From JBAZMA01 sp041649995 (lineage in GTDB: Bacteria > Omnitrophota > Gorgyraeia > Velamenicoccales > Velamenicoccaceae), in NCBI GenBank assembly GCA_041649995.1, contig JBAZMA010000002.1:62001-126000 (forward strand): DNA of 64,000 bases, given 5' to 3'. The notes beneath the pieces are model-generated. The model searched no databases. It worked only from the letters and a program-made list of their open reading frames with translations, and had not been told where the DNA came from. Shown one piece after another: positions 59,889-64,000 of the stretch. The stretch's first letter is position 1, and each line of letters begins with the position of its first letter. The position numbers were made by a program, and so were the translations under genes.

Positions 59889-60161
59889 ATGCTGAAAAAG
59901 ATCATGTATGTGGCGATGGGTTTTTTGACCGGGGTCCTGTCTGTCTGGGCTGCCGGTGAGTTAAGGGCTCAGTTTGATGATGAGTCAGGCGGTTACAGGG
60001 AGAGTGTGGTCAGGCCGGCCCTGCCTGCCAAATACGGCAAACTGGTGGCTGTATCCGGTATCGATATGTATTTCAGCGACCAGAACGGAAACGTGTATTT
60101 GGTCAGGCCCAAGAATAACGGCCAAATGGATACCAGCGTAACGGTGATCCGCCGGCAGTAG
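59889..60161 (+). CDS. Small exported or membrane-anchored protein
   Basis: The 90-residue protein has an N-terminal hydrophobic signal (KKIMYVAMGFLTGVLSVWAAG) and a short soluble remainder (KLVAVSGIDMYFSDQNGNVY). No family is recognised. AAGGAGG sets the ATG. Confidence 0.7.
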   Translation: MLKKIMYVAMGFLTGVLSVWAAGELRAQFDDESGGYRESVVRPALPAKYGKLVAVSGIDMYFSDQNGNVYLVRPKNNGQMDTSVTVIRRQ

Positions 60162-60256
60162 AAAGAGACAGGGCTGAAGCTTTTGTCAAAAAGGCATGAA
60201 TAGGGAATCAGTCGGTTTGTTAACGGAATTGTTTTTTATCTCTTGACCAGGACATT

Positions 60257-62428
60257 ATGCTGGATATCCCCCGCATCCTTGAGAAGGAATTCGCTCTTTC
60301 CGCGGAGCACGCGCGCAACATCCTGAAGCTTTTTCACGAGAAAGCGACGGTGCCTTTTATCGCCCGGTACAGGAAGGACGTTACCGGCAACTGCGACGAA
60401 GTGAAGCTCAGGGCCTTCTCCGAACGTTTCAGCTATCTCGTCGCTCTTGAAGAACGCAAAGGGACCGTTCTAAAGACCATTGCCGAGTTGAATAAGCTGA
60501 CTCCTGAGCTCAAAGGCAAGGTCGAACAGTGTCTTTCTTCCGTCGAACTGGAAGACCTCTATCTGCCGTTTAAGCCTAAACGCCGCACCAGAGCTACAGC
60601 CGCCAGGGAAAAAGGCCTCCAGGCCCTGGCTGATGCCGTCAAGACCCTGGAAGACCCGCACGCCGATCTCGCGGCCATGGCAGGCCCCTTTGTTAATCCG
60701 CAGCTTGGGGTCCTGACCGCCCAGGAAGCCCTCGCCGGAGCCTCGGATATCCTGGCTGAAGAGATCAGCGAGAAGCCCTCATCGCGGGATTTTGTCAGGA
60801 AATTTTTCTTTGAGAACGGCGTATTCAAGTCCCGGCCCAGGCTGGGCTGCGAGGGGAAAAAGACAAAATTTGAAATGTATTACAATTTCGAAGCGCCGGT
60901 CAGGAATATCTCTTCCCATAACCTTCTGGCCATTATGCGGGGGGAAAATGAAGAGGTGCTGGCCATGCAGCTGGTCGTGGATAAGGACGCGATTCTGTCT
61001 TATCTTGTCCGGAATGAAATCTTTGTGGCCGCGGGCCCTGTTTCGGATTTTCTCAAAGCTGCCTGCGAGGACGCGTATGAACGTCTGATGAGGGCCTCTT
61101 TGTCCGCGGATGTCCGCGTCATGTGCAAGGAAGCCGCGGATGAAGTGGCTATTTCCATATTTGAGAAGAATCTGCGTGAACTTCTTCTGGCTCCTCCGGC
61201 GGGGATGCGGCCTGTTTTGGCCCTGGATCCCGGATTTGTGACCGGGTGCAAGGTGGTGGCCCTGGACGCGACAGGCGGTTTCCTGGAATACAAAACGATT
61301 TTCCCCAACCCTCCCCAGAATGAAAAAAAAGAGGCCGGGCGCGTGCTGGAAGATTTGTGCCGGCGCCACCATATTGAGTTGATCGCCATCGGCAACGGTA
61401 CGGCCGGCCGTGAAACAGAAGCTTTCGTCCGTCAGGTCCTCGCCGGCCTCAAAGGCGCGCTGGAACCTTTTCCTTTGTGCGTGATCGTCAATGAATCCGG
61501 CGCTTCCATCTATTCGGCCAGTCCCCTGGCGGCCGAGGAATTTCCGGATAAGGACGTGACGGTGCGCGGCGCCATCAGCATCGGACGCAGGCTTCAGGAT
61601 CCTTTGGCGGAACTGGTCAAGCTGGACCCGAAATCCATCGGCGTCGGGCAGTATCAGCATGACGTTGACCAGAAAAAACTGAAACAAAAGCTGGAAGATG
61701 TGGTCGAGAGCTGCGTCAATTATGTGGGGGTCGAGCTGAACCTGGCGTCCAAGGAGCTCCTGAGCCGCGTTTCCGGCATCAACGCGCGCGCCGCGCGGGA
61801 CATCGTCAGCCAAAGGCAGTCGCGCGGCCCTTTCCGCAGCCGTCAGGAATTGATGCAGGTCAGCAATTTCGGCGAAAAAACCTTTGAACAGGCTGCCGGT
61901 TTTCTGCGCATCCGCGATTCGGACAATCCGCTGGATAATACCGCCATCCATCCGGAGAGCTATCCTATTGTTGAAAAGATGTGCGCCGATCTTCATAAGC
62001 CCCTGGCGGAGGTTATCCGCAGGCCGGAGTTTCTGTCCGGGTTGCGGGCCAAGGACTATGTCCAGGGCGCGGCGGGGGATTTGACGATCAAAGACATCAT
62101 GGCCGAGCTGAAGAAGCCGACACGCGATCCCCGATCGAGCTTTGTCTATGCCAGCTTCAAGGAAGATATTAAGGAGATCAAGGATTTAAAGCCCGGCATG
62201 AAACTGGAAGGCGTTGTTACCAATGTCACCCGATTCGGCGCTTTTGTCGATATCGGGGTGCATCAGGACGGGCTTGTGCATATTTCCCAGCTTTCGGACA
62301 AGTTTGTGCGAGAGCCTTCGGAAGTGGTAAAGGTGGGACAGGTGGTACGCGTCAGCGTTTTGGAAACAGATGCTGAGCTCAAGCGTATCAGTCTTTCCAT
62401 GAAATCAAGACCCGAGGTTAAGAGATAA
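60257..62428 (+). CDS. tex: Transcription accessory protein Tex
   Basis: The 723-residue protein has the Tex N-terminal helical part, a YqgF-like RNase H fold (LALDPGFVTGCKV), helix-hairpin-helix segments (SRVSGINARAARDIV) and a C-terminal S1 domain (EGVVTNVTRFGAFVDIGVH). Tex binds nucleic acids and affects transcription and RNA turnover. A repeat block follows. Confidence 0.96.
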   Translation: MLDIPRILEKEFALSAEHARNILKLFHEKATVPFIARYRKDVTGNCDEVKLRAFSERFSYLVALEERKGTVLKTIAELNKLTPELKGKVEQCLSSVELEDLYLPFKPKRRTRATAAREKGLQALADAVKTLEDPHADLAAMAGPFVNPQLGVLTAQEALAGASDILAEEISEKPSSRDFVRKFFFENGVFKSRPRLGCEGKKTKFEMYYNFEAPVRNISSHNLLAIMRGENEEVLAMQLVVDKDAILSYLVRNEIFVAAGPVSDFLKAACEDAYERLMRASLSADVRVMCKEAADEVAISIFEKNLRELLLAPPAGMRPVLALDPGFVTGCKVVALDATGGFLEYKTIFPNPPQNEKKEAGRVLEDLCRRHHIELIAIGNGTAGRETEAFVRQVLAGLKGALEPFPLCVIVNESGASIYSASPLAAEEFPDKDVTVRGAISIGRRLQDPLAELVKLDPKSIGVGQYQHDVDQKKLKQKLEDVVESCVNYVGVELNLASKELLSRVSGINARAARDIVSQRQSRGPFRSRQELMQVSNFGEKTFEQAAGFLRIRDSDNPLDNTAIHPESYPIVEKMCADLHKPLAEVIRRPEFLSGLRAKDYVQGAAGDLTIKDIMAELKKPTRDPRSSFVYASFKEDIKEIKDLKPGMKLEGVVTNVTRFGAFVDIGVHQDGLVHISQLSDKFVREPSEVVKVGQVVRVSVLETDAELKRISLSMKSRPEVKR

Positions 62429-62990
62429 CATATACCGAAGGATGATGGACGAAAGCACGAGGGACGGAATCAGTCGACAGGCCACGGGCCACAGTTAACG
62501 TGAGGACGTGCGCTCGCTTCGCTCACTAGGACGTCAGGACGTAGGACGAAAAAACAATTAAGAATTAAAAATGAAGAATGAAGAATGGGCTTATGGCGCA
62601 TGGCGTAGAGCAAAAACGAAGTCAGAAGTCGGATGTCGGAAATCTGATGTCTGAATTCAGAGTATGAAATCAGAAATCTGAAGTCGGAAGGTCGAAGGAC
62701 GAAAGCACGAGGGACGGAATCAGGCCACAGTCCACTGGCCACAGGCCACAGTAAGCAGAAACCGACGAGGGACGAAACAGTCAACAGTCGACAGTCGATG
62801 GTCCACAGTAACGTGAGGACGCGGAACGTAGAAACAATTAAGAATGAAGAATTGGCTTAGGGCTAAGAGCGAAGGGCATATAGCAAAAGCAGAAGACATA
62901 TCCGAAAGCAATTGGATATTGGAAATTGGGGTTTATTTGGGATTTGGAGTTTGGGATTTGGAAATTAAGCCATAGCTAGAAGTCAATTTG
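62429..62990 (+). repeat. Mosaic intergenic repeat block E
   Basis: About 560 bp between tex and the M29 gene: GGACGAAAGCACGAGGGACG (twice), ACGTGAGGACG (62498, 62811), a CAGTCAACAGTCGACAGT string (62779, as at 26078), AATTAAGAATTAAAAATG, GGCTTAGGGCTAAGAGC (62854), and GGGATTTGGAAATTAAGCC. GCGCTCGCTTCGCTCAC at about 62510 is a local addition. No gene is seen. Confidence 0.8.
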
Positions 62991-63039
62991 CGTTTTTGAA
63001 TCTTGTGCTTTTCCAGCTTTTTAAAAGGAGAGTGACGCG

Positions 63040-64000
63040 ATGCGCGACCCGAGAATAGAAACATTGGCGGATATCCTTGTTAATTATTCGGCCAAGGTGA
63101 AAAAGGACGATGTGGTCCTGATCGATTTCGCCGGTGTCAGGGCCTTGCCCCTTGTGGAGGCCATTTACGGCCTTTGTCTTAAGAACAGGGCCCGTTGCGT
63201 GGAGTATCAGTTTTCAACGGAAGAACTCAGCCGGAAATTTTATGAGCTGGCGGATGAAGAACAGCTGTCCTATTTTCCGGCACATCGCCTGGCATTCATG
63301 AAAAAGGCGACCGTTTACATCGGCATCAACGCCTCAGAAAATACCCAGGCCTTTGCCGGTATCGACCTGGGGAAGATGGTCAAGCGACAGCAGGTCCTGC
63401 GGCCGATCATCGACAGGCGCGTGGATTTCAGCCGGTGGATCATCACGCGTTATCCTTCCGTCGGCCTGGCGCAGGACGCGAAGATGAGCCTGGAGGATTT
63501 TGAAGATTTCTATTTTCGCGCCTGCAACATGGATTGGCCGCTTTTTGCCCGTAAGATCGGGCATTTGTGGCGGCTCGTGCGCGAAGCCGGCGAGGTCAGG
63601 ATCACCGCGTCGGATACAGAAATCCGTTTTTCAAAGAAGGGGATCCCGGCCGTAAAGAGCGAAGGTCTGCGGAATATGCCGGACGGGGAAGTCTATACGG
63701 CGCCCGTCAGGGATTCTATCGAGGGATATATCACGTATAACACGCCCAGCTTTTACCATGGGAAGGAATTTGACGGCGTCCGCTTTGAATTCAGAAAGGG
63801 CAGGATCGTCTCGGCATCCTGCCGTCAGGGTTCTGTGAAAGAACTGCAGAAGATCCTGGACACCGACCAGGGCAGTCGTTATGTGGGCGAGTTTGCCTTT
63901 GGCCTTAACAAAAATATCACCCAGCCCGTCAAAAACATCCTTTTCGACGAGAAGATCTCAGGTTCCATTCACCTGACCCCAGGACAGGCGTATAAGATCG
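63040..64000 (+). CDS. M29 family aminopeptidase, N-terminal part
   Basis: The first 320 residues of a thermophilic-type (AmpS/PepS-like) M29 aminopeptidase are present and run off the window edge. DPRIETLADILVNYSAKVKK at the start and SIEGYITYNTPSFYHGKEFDGV are typical of the family. The metal-site residues of the C-terminal half are outside the window. AAAGGAGAG precedes the ATG. Confidence 0.9.
   Translation, partial: MRDPRIETLADILVNYSAKVKKDDVVLIDFAGVRALPLVEAIYGLCLKNRARCVEYQFSTEELSRKFYELADEEQLSYFPAHRLAFMKKATVYIGINASENTQAFAGIDLGKMVKRQQVLRPIIDRRVDFSRWIITRYPSVGLAQDAKMSLEDFEDFYFRACNMDWPLFARKIGHLWRLVREAGEVRITASDTEIRFSKKGIPAVKSEGLRNMPDGEVYTAPVRDSIEGYITYNTPSFYHGKEFDGVRFEFRKGRIVSASCRQGSVKELQKILDTDQGSRYVGEFAFGLNKNITQPVKNILFDEKISGSIHLTPGQAYKI

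Overview
The window reads as chromosomal DNA of an uncultivated diderm bacterium. Lipopolysaccharide and outer-membrane machinery (LptF/LptG, a LolC/E-type permease with LolD, MlaE/F/D) sits beside gene blocks arranged as in Bacillus: mcsA-mcsB-clpC ... radA-yacL-ispD-ispF-cysE-cysS, and tmk-holB-ricT-metG-tatD. Together with the carboxynorspermidine polyamine route, a DUF362 ferredoxin-type protein and an oxygen-sensitive hybrid-cluster protein, this suits an anaerobic candidate-phylum lineage such as Omnitrophota (OP3). That placement is inference and needs a marker-gene tree.

Layout. 1-4.5 kb: end of hcp, then a polyamine cluster (nspC, a carboxynorspermidine dehydrogenase gene, and a divergent SpeD-like pyruvoyl enzyme). 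4.7-13 kb: consensus promoter, lysS, lolC/E-lolD, ilvE, mcsA-mcsB-clpC. 13-26 kb: mlaEFD, then radA, yacL-like, ispD, ispF, cysE, cysS, tmk, holB, ricT, metG, tatD, mostly overlapping or closely packed. 26-39 kb: DUF362, mtnA, thiL, tsaE, an unknown gene, tsaB and alr; the opposite-strand operon comF-lptF-lptG; then pyrE, an HI0933-type flavoprotein, a Maf-M48 fusion ORF and tRNA-Leu(CAG). Mosaic intergenic repeats fill most of the larger gaps.

39.86-50.87 kb is an 11-kb integrated element in tRNA-Phe(GAA), bounded by an exact 42-bp duplication of the 5' half of the tRNA gene. It carries a tyrosine integrase next to the restored tRNA, four small HTH regulators, a tape-measure protein, an HK97-gp10-like protein, a gpO-like replication initiator with iteron-like repeats inside its gene, a large terminase, a PEGA lipoprotein and a two-TM membrane protein. 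I could identify no portal, capsid, protease, tail tube or lysis gene, so it is either an eroded prophage or a phage-satellite-like element.

50.9-64 kb: an unknown membrane protein gene, trpB-trpA, an M16 peptidase, a tiny zinc-ribbon protein, rsfS-argS, recJ, rpmB on the minus strand, a GGQ mini release factor, a small secreted protein, tex, another long repeat block, and the start of an M29 aminopeptidase.

The observations I rate highest are the SpeD-like protein beside a polyamine pathway that does not use decarboxylated AdoMet, the capsid-less element with its 5'-half tRNA duplication and internal origin-like repeats, the Maf-M48 fusion, and the modular intergenic repeat family.
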